From Gilliamella apicola (GTDB lineage Bacteria; Pseudomonadota; Gammaproteobacteria; Enterobacterales; Orbaceae), in the NCBI RefSeq assembly GCF_000599985.1, contig NZ_CP007445.1:3038001-3102000 (forward strand): 64,000 bases of DNA, written 5' to 3'. The notes under the pieces are model-generated. The model was given only the letters and a program-made list of their open reading frames with translations, had not been told where the DNA came from and ran no database searches. Shown piece after piece: positions 20,826 to 29,314 of this stretch (position 1 is the stretch's first letter; each line of letters opens with the position of its first letter). A program made the translations under genes and the position numbers.

Positions 20826-21716
20826 TTATTGATTTTCAACTTCTTCTGGGTAAGGTTTTACCCATATTTTTCTATTTTTAAAATCAACTTTAACTATATG
20901 ATTATAAAAAAATCCATAACCTAATACTCCATCAAATGGCATTTCATCGGTAATCTCATCAAGTACAGCGAAAAATTCTTTAACATTTGGCATATCGACA
21001 AATGAAAGCTCAGTAATAGGAAATGGTAAATCCTCTTTCTTTATTAATTCCGCTTGTTTAGATAGTCTTTGTGACATAATTGCATTAGAACCAGCACCAG
21101 TATCTAATGCTAATATATAATTTTTTTCATTATCTGTAACATTTACCAACAAATGTCCTTTGGAACTAGTAAAAAAGGGAATTTCAAACCAATCGCTTGC
21201 TAATTGAGTAGTGAAATCATCAGATAAGGTCAACTTGTGACTTCGAACATCAAATGTCACCATTTTATCAATAAATAGACCTAAGCCTGCGACTGCTATC
21301 TGTTTTTCATTTATTTCTTGTTGCTGTTGGGTGGTTATCTTATCACCCGATTCAACATCGACAACAAATCCCCAAGGTTGATATTCATCGACTTCTAACT
21401 GTTCATAAAACAAATCGTTAATTATCAAATTATGTACAACGAATTGTCGACTATAGTGAACATTTCCTAACCCATCAGTGAATTTTAGTTTATCCTTTTT
21501 TTCAACTTTATCTTCAATTTTATTAATTATATTTAAAGGTAAACTTAAAGCAGTTATCGAGCCAGTGTCTAATTTGAAATCAACATTCTCATTATTGATT
21601 TTCAATGATATTATTTGTTGCCCAAGCTCATTTTCATTTAGTAACCATTCGACTTCTTTAGCTTGGGTGACCGCGGTAAATAATGCTAAAATAGCGATAA
21701 TTAATTTTTTTTTCAT
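20826..21716 (-). CDS. exported retropepsin-like aspartic protease
   Basis: Intact gene of 296 residues with signal peptide (KKLIIAILALFTAVTQAK, cleavage near residue 19). Two aspartic-protease signatures are present: FKLDTGSITAL (Asp50) and LALDTGAGSNAI (Asp205), about 155 residues apart. Each is followed by hydrophobic flap-like strands, and DGVLGYGFF forms a second conserved psi-loop-like motif. This suggests a two-lobed, pepsin-like arrangement built from retropepsin-type domains. Substrate unknown. It lies between ruined genes yet keeps its reading frame and both DTG triads, which argues for selection or very recent arrival. Confidence 0.7.
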   Translation of the reverse strand: MKKKLIIAILALFTAVTQAKEVEWLLNENELGQQIISLKINNENVDFKLDTGSITALSLPLNIINKIEDKVEKKDKLKFTDGLGNVHYSRQFVVHNLIINDLFYEQLEVDEYQPWGFVVDVESGDKITTQQQQEINEKQIAVAGLGLFIDKMVTFDVRSHKLTLSDDFTTQLASDWFEIPFFTSSKGHLLVNVTDNEKNYILALDTGAGSNAIMSQRLSKQAELIKKEDLPFPITELSFVDMPNVKEFFAVLDEITDEMPFDGVLGYGFFYNHIVKVDFKNRKIWVKPYPEEVENQ

Positions 21717-21804
21717 TGCAGTATCTCTATAACAATAAGATCGTAACCTTATATAGATATTTAAATTATCACATATTATTCCAATCTTAGAACTCAGTTA
21801 AAGG

Positions 21805-21990
21805 CTAGAATCGCCATTCATAACCAATCCTACCAATAATTTCCTTACGACCTCTTGATGTACTACCTTTAACCCAAATGAAAGCCCTCGCACCATTCAC
21901 CAAACTCAATTTTTCCACTAAGATCTATCATTTGAGGACCATTTGATTCCGAAGAATCCACAGTTTTATTTTTTAGTAAACATAATTTCT
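21805..21990 (-). pseudogene. autotransporter-like beta-barrel C-terminal remnant
   Basis: The minus strand from 21900 to 21805 reads VNGARAFIWVKGSTSRGRKE in one frame, continuing IIGRIGYEWRF and stop. This is a typical last two beta strands of an autotransporter barrel with terminal Phe. Just upstream and one frame away lies DSSESNGPQMIDLSGKIEFG, the likely preceding strands, so a frameshift separates them. The passenger part is gone. Identification is from pattern only. Confidence 0.45.
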
Positions 21991-22049
21991 TTTAAGTTAA
22001 ATTAAAATAATGGTGCTAAAAAAGCGAACAACATCATCACTTTAACAAA

Positions 22050-22068
22050 AATGATAACAATTATCAAT
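22050..22068. promoter_or_regulatory. Fur-box-like site
   Basis: GATAAC-A-ATTATC at 22053-22065 matches the 6-1-6 Fur consensus GATAAT-N-ATTATC with one mismatch, and AATATC follows. The minus-strand gene it would have controlled appears to be the ruined sequence at 21805-21990. Confidence 0.4.
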
Positions 22069-22860
22069 ATCACTTAAATTTTTTGGTTTTTTCATAATTT
22101 TCAACAATTAATATATAAATAACTGTATTCTTTATATTTTTAGTTTCTAAATTTTAAAGTTTTTTTGCATATACCTCCAGGCAGATATTTTATCGATTTT
22201 GGTAATCTGCTGTTGTCTGTTGAAATTCCATCATATTGCTTATAAAAATACTAGGGAGGATGATAAATTCTTGTGTTAACATGGTTTCTTTAAATTACTT
22301 TATTAAATGCTGATCGGATAAGGCAATACCATTATTGTCAATTTGTTTCAAGGTCTGAATAGCTGTTCCAGAAAATTCATGGACTGGCTTTGCTGTAGTG
22401 TTAATACTAATTGGTTACTTATCCAGTTGCGAGTTGGATAACAAAATGACTATCAGTACAAACGGAACAGTAATACTGTTTTTTTGTTGAGGAGTAATTT
22501 ATCTAATGTGGTAGGCTTTTTAGTTTTACTAATTTTAGTTAACCAAAATGGGATATTCCATCCGTTAGATAATAAATATATTTCACTGGTTACAAAAAAT
22601 AAGCTGATGTCTATATGCAATCACGAGTAGAGCACCAATGAATACTGTTGTATTTTGTCTACAAAATCAGATGCGGTTATTTATGCTCGTTATTTGACTT
22701 ATCTGCTTGGAATATCAATGACGATCTCATTACCAAAAGCTTACTCAATGAATGGGCTTTTTTATTATCTGCTGATTGTTTCATCCTTTTAATACTAAAT
22801 CGGTTTCATTTATTAACATTGATAACCTGAATTAGATAGGCTAATCGCTATTATTAATTT
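22069..22860. other. degenerate sequence without intact gene
   Basis: No convincing intact gene. On the minus strand, 22300-22480 reads NSITVPFVLIVILLSNSQLDK, a TAA, then INTTAKPVHEFSGTA and IQTLKQIDNNGIALSDQHLIK. It looks like a small membrane-anchored or secreted protein broken by one stop, family not recognised. The plus-strand frame at 22648-22830 has no recognisable content. Confidence 0.4.
22735..22768 (+). repeat. direct repeat copy 2 bounding a decayed island
   Basis: Near copy of the tRNA-Pro terminator element at 19340-19373, sharing AAGCTTACTCAATG and GGCTTTTTTATTATC. Pairing of AAGCTT with GGGCTT keeps a weak terminator shape, but no gene ends just upstream. Confidence 0.6.
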
Positions 22861-22894
22861 TATCTGAATAATTTTATTGGATTACGATAAAAAG

Positions 22895-22955
22895 TGTGAT
22901 CTCTATATCAATTTTGGTACTCAAAATTGACAACATGTATTTTTTTTATTATTTT
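22895..22955 (+). promoter_or_regulatory. promoter/operator region of the gfr-like operon
   Basis: Three elements stack here. TGTGA-TCTCTA-TATCA (22895-22910) resembles a CRP site with one good half. A perfect inverted repeat TCAATTTTG, five bases, CAAAATTGA (22908-22930) looks like a repressor operator. A strong sigma-70 promoter TTGACA (22927-22932), 17 nt, TATTTT (22950-22955) overlaps the operator's right arm. The CRP-like centre lies about 60 nt before the predicted start, a class I position. A GntR protein from the first two genes is the likely operator ligand. Confidence 0.55.
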
Positions 22956-23022
22956 TTAAAACATCTTATATGGATTAAGATATATCTAATAGATATAAAA
23001 GCCCACAGATGGAGTGTGACCT

Positions 23023-23745
23023 TTGGAATATCGTGATATCGCTGCAAAAACAGATGTTGAAGAAAAAATTCGAGCTAATCTGAGCATAATTAAAGATAAA
23101 TCGACAGAAAGAGGTCTTGCCGAATACTTTGGTGTCAGTCGGACCACAGTACGAAATGCGTTGAATGATTTAGCAATGGAAGGATATGTTTTTCAAAATG
23201 ATAAAAACCTACCATGCCATAAAGTTTTTGAAATTAATATGCTAAAGATGTCTTCATTTAGTGAAGAAGTTCAAAAAGAAGATGATATTCAAATAAAAAT
23301 AAAAGTACTTTCCAACCAGATAATTAAAATGCCTGCTGATTTGAGAGAATTCTTTGGTTCAAATGATCAGTTAATTAGAATTATTCGACAACGCTTTTTA
23401 AACCAAGATCCCCTCTCTTATGAAATTACTTATTTACCATCATCAAAATTTAAAAATTTAGATAAAATAGATTTAAACGGTACTTCTCTTTATGAATTTT
23501 TAAAAGAACACTACCATTTTACACCAAGCCACGGTAGAGAAGAGATTACTTATGAGGCAGCTACTGATGATAAGGCCAAATATTTACAAGTTGCTGAAGG
23601 TACACCAATTTATAAAGTATCAAGCTATAGTTTTGATAATAATTTCCAACCATTTGAACACACCGATCAGTATTTAATTGGCAATCGATTTCGATATCAT
23701 TTATCGGCTAAAAATATCTTCAATTATGAGGTAACACATCAATGA
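23023..23745 (+). CDS. GntR/HutC-family regulator 1
   Basis: Repressor-type protein of 240 residues. The winged helix is at about 25-58 (STERGLAEYFGVSRTTVRNA). A UTRA ligand-binding domain runs from about 85 to 235 with the usual RIIRQRF and YEITYLP strands. It starts with TTG at 23023, supported by GGAGTG 6-7 nt upstream; no in-frame ATG fits better. It is the first gene of the eight-gene unit, and its stop overlaps the next start (ATGA). It probably senses the phosphorylated Amadori sugar. Confidence 0.85.
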   Translation: MEYRDIAAKTDVEEKIRANLSIIKDKSTERGLAEYFGVSRTTVRNALNDLAMEGYVFQNDKNLPCHKVFEINMLKMSSFSEEVQKEDDIQIKIKVLSNQIIKMPADLREFFGSNDQLIRIIRQRFLNQDPLSYEITYLPSSKFKNLDKIDLNGTSLYEFLKEHYHFTPSHGREEITYEAATDDKAKYLQVAEGTPIYKVSSYSFDNNFQPFEHTDQYLIGNRFRYHLSAKNIFNYEVTHQ

Positions 23746-24425
23746 AGTTATTTGAAAAAGTAGCCTCTCATTTAATGGATGAGATAAATACTGGACATTA
23801 TAGGGTTGGATCTGAATTACCACCAGAAGGACAGTTGCAAAAGGATTATGCCGTCAGTAGAACAACTGTTCGAAAAGCAATTGATTTGCTGGTTGATAAA
23901 AATATGGTGGTTAGGAAAAAAGGAGTTGGTTTATTTGTTGCCCCAACCTTATCTACCCAAAATATTTTAGAAATGACAGGGATTATCAAACCACATATTT
24001 ACCAGAATCATAAAAAAATTATTAAAGAGACCTATTTAAGGCAAGCCGGAAGTTACTATAGCCAATTATTAAAGATAAAACCTTCCGAGCTAATCTATTA
24101 CATTAGTTTTTTAGAAGTTGCAAAAAACAGTGTAGTTAAAGAAATTTTTCTCTTACCTCTTAATAATTTTCCCGATTTCCAAATATCTATAATCAAAGTT
24201 TTATCAGCACTCGAAATCACTAATTCGGGTAAAAAAAAGGTCGATATATTAGAGCAAGATTTGCAGCTAATTGTGGCAAATGCTGAATTAGCAAAACAGT
24301 TACGATGCAAAATTAACGATCCATTATTTAAAATTTCTAATCACTATTTTGATATTAATAGAGAACCAATAGCCATTGAATATAAGTTTGCTAGTAATAC
24401 TAAATATGTGGTTGATTTCACCTAG
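23742..24425 (+). CDS. GntR/HutC-family regulator 2
   Basis: Second GntR-type regulator, 227 residues, translationally coupled to the first. The canonical GntR HTH is at about 8-60 (GSELPPEGQLQKDYAVSRTT, then VRKAIDLLVD). A UTRA-like domain follows, more diverged (about 85-225), with LIYYISFLEV and PIAIEYKFAS. Its stop codon lies inside the Shine-Dalgarno (TAGGAGGT) of the EIIB gene, so regulator and transporter genes are tightly linked. Two tandem GntR paralogues suggest a heterodimer or two effectors. Confidence 0.8.
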   Translation: MKLFEKVASHLMDEINTGHYRVGSELPPEGQLQKDYAVSRTTVRKAIDLLVDKNMVVRKKGVGLFVAPTLSTQNILEMTGIIKPHIYQNHKKIIKETYLRQAGSYYSQLLKIKPSELIYYISFLEVAKNSVVKEIFLLPLNNFPDFQISIIKVLSALEITNSGKKKVDILEQDLQLIVANAELAKQLRCKINDPLFKISNHYFDINREPIAIEYKFASNTKYVVDFT

Positions 24426-24436
24426 GAGGTACTCAA

Positions 24437-24904
24437 ATGATTAAATTATTACGTGTTGATCACCGTTTAGTTCACGGTCAGGTCGTTGTTTCATGGTTTG
24501 AAAATGTTGGAGCTAATACAATTTTAGTTGCCAATGATGCTGTAGCAGGTGATGAACTTCGTAAATCAGCAATTCGTTTAGCTAAGCCAGAAAACGCAAA
24601 ATTGGTAATGAAGTCTGTTGATGACAGTATTGAAGCAATTAACTCGGGTGTAACGGATAAATATCAAATGTTAATCGTTGTTGAATCCGTTGCGGATGCA
24701 GAAAAATTAATCCGAGGCACTCAAGGAAAAATAACTAGCCTTAACTTAGGAGGAACTAAACCTCGTGATGGAACTAAGAATTACTCTAAAACGATCAATT
24801 TAACAGAATTAGAATCAGAACTATTAGCTGGATTACAGCAAGATGGTGTTGAAGTTTATATACAACAAATACCAAATGAATCTAAGCAGAAATTTGAAAA
24901 ATAG
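24437..24904 (+). CDS. gfrB: PTS mannose-family EIIB (GfrB-like)
   Basis: Cytoplasmic phosphocarrier of 155 residues. The active-site motif VDHRLVHGQVVVSW gives phospho-His13. Mannose/sorbose-family EIIB fold throughout (LNLGGTKPRDGTKNY). It transfers phosphate from the EIIA encoded at the end of the operon to sugar carried by EIIC/EIID. The name follows the Salmonella gfrABCDEF glucoselysine/fructoselysine system, judged by the paired SIS enzymes downstream. Confidence 0.75.
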   Translation: MIKLLRVDHRLVHGQVVVSWFENVGANTILVANDAVAGDELRKSAIRLAKPENAKLVMKSVDDSIEAINSGVTDKYQMLIVVESVADAEKLIRGTQGKITSLNLGGTKPRDGTKNYSKTINLTELESELLAGLQQDGVEVYIQQIPNESKQKFEK

Positions 24905-24921
24905 ACTAAAAGGAATACAAA

Positions 24922-25755
24922 ATGAGTATTGTTATTACAGCAATTATTTTGGCCTTGATTGCTATGTTAGCTAATGGTGAATATTTTTTAGGTTCATCAA
25001 TGTTATCAAGACCTCTCGTTACCTGTACTTTAGCAGGACTAGTAATGGGAGATATCACACAAGGTATTATTATTGGTGCAACCTTAGAATTAGCCTTTGT
25101 TGGTTCATTTTCCATTGGGGCATCTATCCCACCAGAAATTATATCAGGTAGTGTACTAGGAACTGCTTTTGCAATTGGAGCAGGTAAAAGTACGGCTGTC
25201 GCTCTAACTTTGGGAATTCCTATTGCCTCTCTGGTACTAATTGTTAAAAACTTATGTTTCTTATTTATTTTACCTTACTTTGTTCATAAAGCAGATAGGT
25301 ATGCGAGCGAAGGAAACGGTAAAGGGGTTGATCGGATGAATATCTTCGGTGGTTTCTTTTCCATCAACCTCCCAATTGGATTAGTAGTTGGATTTTCTTA
25401 TCTATTTGGTAGTGAAGCAATCAAAGGCTTGCTTGACGTTATTCCAGATTTTGTCATTAATGGTTTAGGTATCGCAACGGGCTTATTACCTGCATTTGGT
25501 TTTGCTATGTTAATGAAAATTATGATTAAGAAAACCAATGCAACATTCTTTATTCTTGGTTTTGCTGTAGCAGTATATATGAAAGTACCTGTCACTGGTG
25601 TTGCCATTTTTGGCGCGTGTATGGCGTTAATTCTTACTGGTTACTCTTCATTTACCGGTAAAAAATTAACAACCTCAGACAATCAAGAAGTTAATAATCA
25701 TTCAGGCAATGCTTTAGTAGGACAGGAGATCAACTATGAAAATGAAGAATTCTAA
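24922..25755 (+). CDS. gfrC: PTS mannose-family EIIC (GfrC-like)
   Basis: Membrane subunit of 277 residues with about seven or eight hydrophobic segments. The EIIC-Man start ANGEYFLGSSMLSRPLVTC and GATLELAFVGSFSIGASIPP are diagnostic. With EIID it forms the translocation channel. It lies 17 nt after EIIB, and its last 20 nt overlap the EIID start. Confidence 0.8.
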   Translation: MSIVITAIILALIAMLANGEYFLGSSMLSRPLVTCTLAGLVMGDITQGIIIGATLELAFVGSFSIGASIPPEIISGSVLGTAFAIGAGKSTAVALTLGIPIASLVLIVKNLCFLFILPYFVHKADRYASEGNGKGVDRMNIFGGFFSINLPIGLVVGFSYLFGSEAIKGLLDVIPDFVINGLGIATGLLPAFGFAMLMKIMIKKTNATFFILGFAVAVYMKVPVTGVAIFGACMALILTGYSSFTGKKLTTSDNQEVNNHSGNALVGQEINYENEEF

Positions 25756-26557
25756 ACTATTAACTAGAAACGATTTAATGCGAACCTTTTGGCGTTCTTT
25801 TACTGCAGAATGGTCGTGGAATTATGAACGACAAATGAATCTAGGTTATTCTTTTGCGATCCGCCCTGCTTTAGAAAAAATTTATAGTCAAAAACCAGAA
25901 CAATTAACTAATGCTTATCAAAGACATTTAGAGTTTTATAACGTTACACCTTGGTTAGTTACTTTCCCGTTAGGTATTTCCATTGCTATGGAAGAACAAA
26001 ATGCCTTGAATGATGATTTTGATGAAAGTTCAATTAATGATGTCAAAGTTGCATTAATGGGACCATTAAGTGGTTTGGGTGATTCATTTTTCTGGGGTAC
26101 TTTACGAGTTATTGCCACAGGTATTGGTACTTCATTAGCAATGCAAGGCAATATTTTAGGACCTCTGCTATTTCTATTAATTTTCAATGTGCCAGCTATT
26201 TTAGCTCGTTATTATGGTCTATTCGTTGGTTATAACATTGGTGCATCTTTTATTGAAAAAGTTCAAAAGACGGGTTTGATGGATAAATTATCTTATGGCG
26301 CTTCTATCTTGGGGTTATCGGTTGTTGGGGCTATGGTGGCGACGATGGTGACACTAAATATGCCATTAACAATAGGATCTGGTGACGATGCAACATCATT
26401 ACAGGATATTTTTAATGGTATTGTGCCACAAATATTACCTTTGTTATTTACCTTATTCATCTTTTTATTAGATAAAAAAGGCTTTAAAGCACCTTTGATT
26501 TTATTACTTATAGCTTGTATCGGTATTTTTGGCGCTTGGAGTGGATTATTAGGATAA
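25736..26557 (+). CDS. gfrD: PTS mannose-family EIID (GfrD-like)
   Basis: Membrane subunit of 273 residues. The EIID signature runs from TAEWSWNYERQMNLGYSF through VALMGPLSGLGDSFFWGTLR, with C-terminal transmembrane helices. The start at 25736 is supported by GGAGAT 6-8 nt upstream, giving a 20-nt overlap with EIIC and probable translational coupling. Confidence 0.82.
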   Translation: MKMKNSKLLTRNDLMRTFWRSFTAEWSWNYERQMNLGYSFAIRPALEKIYSQKPEQLTNAYQRHLEFYNVTPWLVTFPLGISIAMEEQNALNDDFDESSINDVKVALMGPLSGLGDSFFWGTLRVIATGIGTSLAMQGNILGPLLFLLIFNVPAILARYYGLFVGYNIGASFIEKVQKTGLMDKLSYGASILGLSVVGAMVATMVTLNMPLTIGSGDDATSLQDIFNGIVPQILPLLFTLFIFLLDKKGFKAPLILLLIACIGIFGAWSGLLG

Positions 26558-26569
26558 TAAGGGGAAAAA

Positions 26570-27649
26570 ATGAAAAGTATCGCTGATTATGTTGCATTAG
26601 AGCCTGAATATTATCAGAACATCTTGGATAATTATCAAACACTGTTCACCCAACATATTGACTTAAGCAAAATTAAACAACTTAACTCAATTGTCATATT
26701 TGCAACGGGTTCAAGTTCTAATGCAGCTTATGGTGCAAGATCTTTAATGAGTAAAATATTAAAGGTACCTGTTTATATCGAAGATCCGTCAATCGCTGCT
26801 AATTATTTACATTTCAGTGATCCTAATACTTTGTATTTTGCTATTTCACAAGGTGGAGAAAGTTATTCAACCATCCATTTAGTTGAAGAATTTATAAAAA
26901 GCAACCAAACCATCTATACGCTTACCAGCAATCCCAATAGCCCACTGTATAAAGTTAGTAATCACGTGTTATCTATGGGAATTCCAATTGAGGAAATGCC
27001 TTATGTCAGTGCAGGTTATAGCGTAACCATTCTTGATTTGATATTGATTTCCTTAGTTATTGCTCAAAAAAATGGTAATTTAAATGAGCAACAATTTAAC
27101 AGCTATCTGGATCAACTTCAGAAAGTTACTCATTTACTTCCTAAAGTAATTGAACAATCCCAAATGTGGGTCAATCAATACCAAAATCAGTTTTATCACG
27201 CTAAAAGAGTAATATTTATTGGTTATGGTGCAACCTACGGAGTTGCCAGAGAAGGCGAAACAAAATTTACAGAAACCGTACGCAATACCGCTTTTGGTAA
27301 AGAACTCGAAGAATATATGCATGGTCCATATTTAGGATTACATGAGGATGATCATATTGTGTTTCTTGAACCCCACGGTCAGTTAGCTCAACGAGCAAAC
27401 TTACTGAAAGTCTTTTTAGACAAATATGTTAAAAATGTCTCAACTATTTACGCCAATAATAGTAACAATCTTAAAGAAGAAGACTTGTGCCTTAATGTTG
27501 ATATAGACGAACTATATGCATCATTGTTTATGACTGTACCCGTTCATCTATTAAGTTACCAAGTTTCAAGATTAAAAGGTCATAATCTTGAAAAATCAAC
27601 CTATCCAGAATTTGATGAAATAACTAGCTCGAAAATTAAGAGGATTTAA
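26570..27649 (+). CDS. gfrE: SIS-domain sugar-phosphate deglycase 1 (GfrE-like)
   Basis: Cytoplasmic protein of 359 residues with two sugar-isomerase (SIS) domains, as in the isomerase half of glucosamine-6-P synthase. The first has FATGSSSNAAYGA and AISQGGESYST; the second starts at IFIGYGATYGVAREGETKFTE with the catalytic-type stretch KELEEYMHGPY. In Salmonella, GfrE splits glucoselysine-6-phosphate to glucose-6-P and lysine. Assignment of E versus F is by position and is inference. It lies 12 nt after EIID. Confidence 0.65.
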   Translation: MKSIADYVALEPEYYQNILDNYQTLFTQHIDLSKIKQLNSIVIFATGSSSNAAYGARSLMSKILKVPVYIEDPSIAANYLHFSDPNTLYFAISQGGESYSTIHLVEEFIKSNQTIYTLTSNPNSPLYKVSNHVLSMGIPIEEMPYVSAGYSVTILDLILISLVIAQKNGNLNEQQFNSYLDQLQKVTHLLPKVIEQSQMWVNQYQNQFYHAKRVIFIGYGATYGVAREGETKFTETVRNTAFGKELEEYMHGPYLGLHEDDHIVFLEPHGQLAQRANLLKVFLDKYVKNVSTIYANNSNNLKEEDLCLNVDIDELYASLFMTVPVHLLSYQVSRLKGHNLEKSTYPEFDEITSSKIKRI

Positions 27650-27651
27650 AA

Positions 27652-28650
27652 ATGAGAAAATATGACGAAAAAAAAGAATTAGACAGCATGAATGGTGCTT
27701 TAGCATTAAGGCCACAAATCAATGAATTTATCGATAAAATCCACGAGCGTGGTTATAGCAATGTTTGTTGGTTAGGTATTGGTGGTACTTATGCATCATC
27801 AATGCAAGCGGTTGTCCATATGAAAGAAAAAACAGCTATTGAAACTTTTGTTCAACATGCAACTGAATATCTAGTAACAGGAAACAAACGTATAACTAAA
27901 GATACATTGATTATTATTTCATCTGTAACAGGTACAACACAGGAAGTAGTTGCGGCTATTGATAAAATAAAAAAAGAAGTTGGTTCAACAGTGTTCGCTT
28001 TCATAGATAAAGCCGATACACCATTAGGAAATATGGCAGATCACGCGGTTATTTACCCAATGAATGAACAATTAAAATTCTTTATGACAGCAGATCGTTT
28101 AATGTATTTAGCTGGTGAATACCCTGATTATAATGATTTTTATAAAGAAATGGATCAACATTTTGCTAAAAATATTGTTGCTGTAGCGAAAAAAGCCGAT
28201 AAATTTGGTCAAGAAGTTGCTGAAAAACACCATAACGACTCAATGCACTATTTTGTTGGTGCGGGTAATCAATGGGGTGCAACTTATTCTCATGCTATGT
28301 GTTATTGGGAAGAACAACACTGGTTACGATCAAAATCAATTGAATCAGCAGAGTTTTTCCATGGCACATTAGAAGTTATCGATCGTGATACTGCGGTCAC
28401 GGTTTATGTTGGTGAAGATACACAGCGCCCACTAAGTGAAAGAGTAGCTAAATTCTTACCTCAGATCTGTGGTAATTACACCATTATTGATACCAAAGAT
28501 TATGAATTACCGGGTATTTCAGAAAAATATCGTGGACACCTTTCACCATTTGTCTTCCGTGCTATTAATAATCGTATCGATGCTTATGTTGAACATTTAA
28601 ATCGTCATCCAATGACAATCCGTCGTTATTATCGTTGTTTAGATTACTAA
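27652..28650 (+). CDS. gfrF: SIS-domain fructoselysine-6-phosphate deglycase (GfrF/FrlB-like)
   Basis: 332 residues, one tandem SIS unit: WLGIGGTYASSMQ, ISSVTGTTQEVV, VGAGNQWGATYSHAMCYWEE and the conserved ESAEFFHGTLEVIDRD with probable catalytic Glu/His. The C-terminal ending HPMTIRRYYRCLDY resembles the ERRYYGGLVEY end of E. coli FrlB. It is expected to release lysine (or another amine) from phosphorylated Amadori products. It starts 2 nt after the preceding gene's stop. Confidence 0.7.
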   Translation: MRKYDEKKELDSMNGALALRPQINEFIDKIHERGYSNVCWLGIGGTYASSMQAVVHMKEKTAIETFVQHATEYLVTGNKRITKDTLIIISSVTGTTQEVVAAIDKIKKEVGSTVFAFIDKADTPLGNMADHAVIYPMNEQLKFFMTADRLMYLAGEYPDYNDFYKEMDQHFAKNIVAVAKKADKFGQEVAEKHHNDSMHYFVGAGNQWGATYSHAMCYWEEQHWLRSKSIESAEFFHGTLEVIDRDTAVTVYVGEDTQRPLSERVAKFLPQICGNYTIIDTKDYELPGISEKYRGHLSPFVFRAINNRIDAYVEHLNRHPMTIRRYYRCLDY

Positions 28651-28667
28651 AATAGGAACTTAACTCG

Positions 28668-29099
28668 ATGATTTCTGTATTAGTCAGTACACATGGTTCA
28701 ACAGCGAAAGGCTTAATTGAAACAACTGAAATGATTTGTGGTAAACAATCTCAGTGTGAAGCTGTTTCGTTTGCAATGGGACAATCAACAGATGATTTTC
28801 AACAACAACTGCAACAAAAACTAAAAGATTTACAAGCTTTTGGATCAGAGATTGTATGTTTTGTTGATTTAAAAGGTGGAACACCATTTAATACTTTAGT
28901 TAGATTGATGGCTGATTTTCCTAATATAGAAATAGTCACTGGTGTAAATGTGCCCATGTTGTTAGAAACTTTTATGCAACGTGATGATGTAAATCTACCA
29001 ACATTGTTGCCAGATATTATACAAGCTGGAACTCAAGGAATTGAGCGGTATAATATGGCCTCAATGAGTGTAGATGAATCAAGTGATGAAGATTTCTAA
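28668..29099 (+). CDS. gfrA: PTS mannose-family EIIA (GfrA-like)
   Basis: Phosphocarrier of 143 residues. VSTHGSTAKGLIETTEM carries phospho-His9, and VDLKGGTPFNTL is the second EIIA-Man motif. It is the last gene of the operon, which is unusual because EIIA is often first. A strong terminator follows 25 nt later. Confidence 0.8.
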   Translation: MISVLVSTHGSTAKGLIETTEMICGKQSQCEAVSFAMGQSTDDFQQQLQQKLKDLQAFGSEIVCFVDLKGGTPFNTLVRLMADFPNIEIVTGVNVPMLLETFMQRDDVNLPTLLPDIIQAGTQGIERYNMASMSVDESSDEDF

Positions 29100-29124
29100 A
29101 ATCGACAACTCACCAAACTTAAAT

Positions 29125-29149
29125 AAGCCCGAATTATCGGGCTTTTTTT
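29125..29149 (+). terminator. terminator of the gfr-like operon
   Basis: Perfect arms AAGCCCGA/TCGGGCTT (29125-29144) with loop ATTA, then T-run. Confidence 0.93.
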
Positions 29150-29314
29150 ATCAAAATAAATTATTTAAATAGCAATAATAATCTATAGGTATTGGTAAAT
29201 TGTGAATCAATACAAATAAATAATAATAACCATTTGATATATCATGATATAAATGATAGAAATAGGTAATTACTTAAGTTTCATTTTTTATAAATATGAT
29301 AAAGGGAAACGATA

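Noticed and set aside
20600..20881. Tyr/Ile/Lys-rich plus-strand frame
   Set aside because: Composition is that of AT-rich noncoding DNA. It overlaps the 3' end of the protease gene on the other strand and has no ribosome site.
22648..22830. Small plus-strand protein of 60 residues
   Set aside because: No ribosome site, no recognisable motif, and it runs through the duplicated terminator element.
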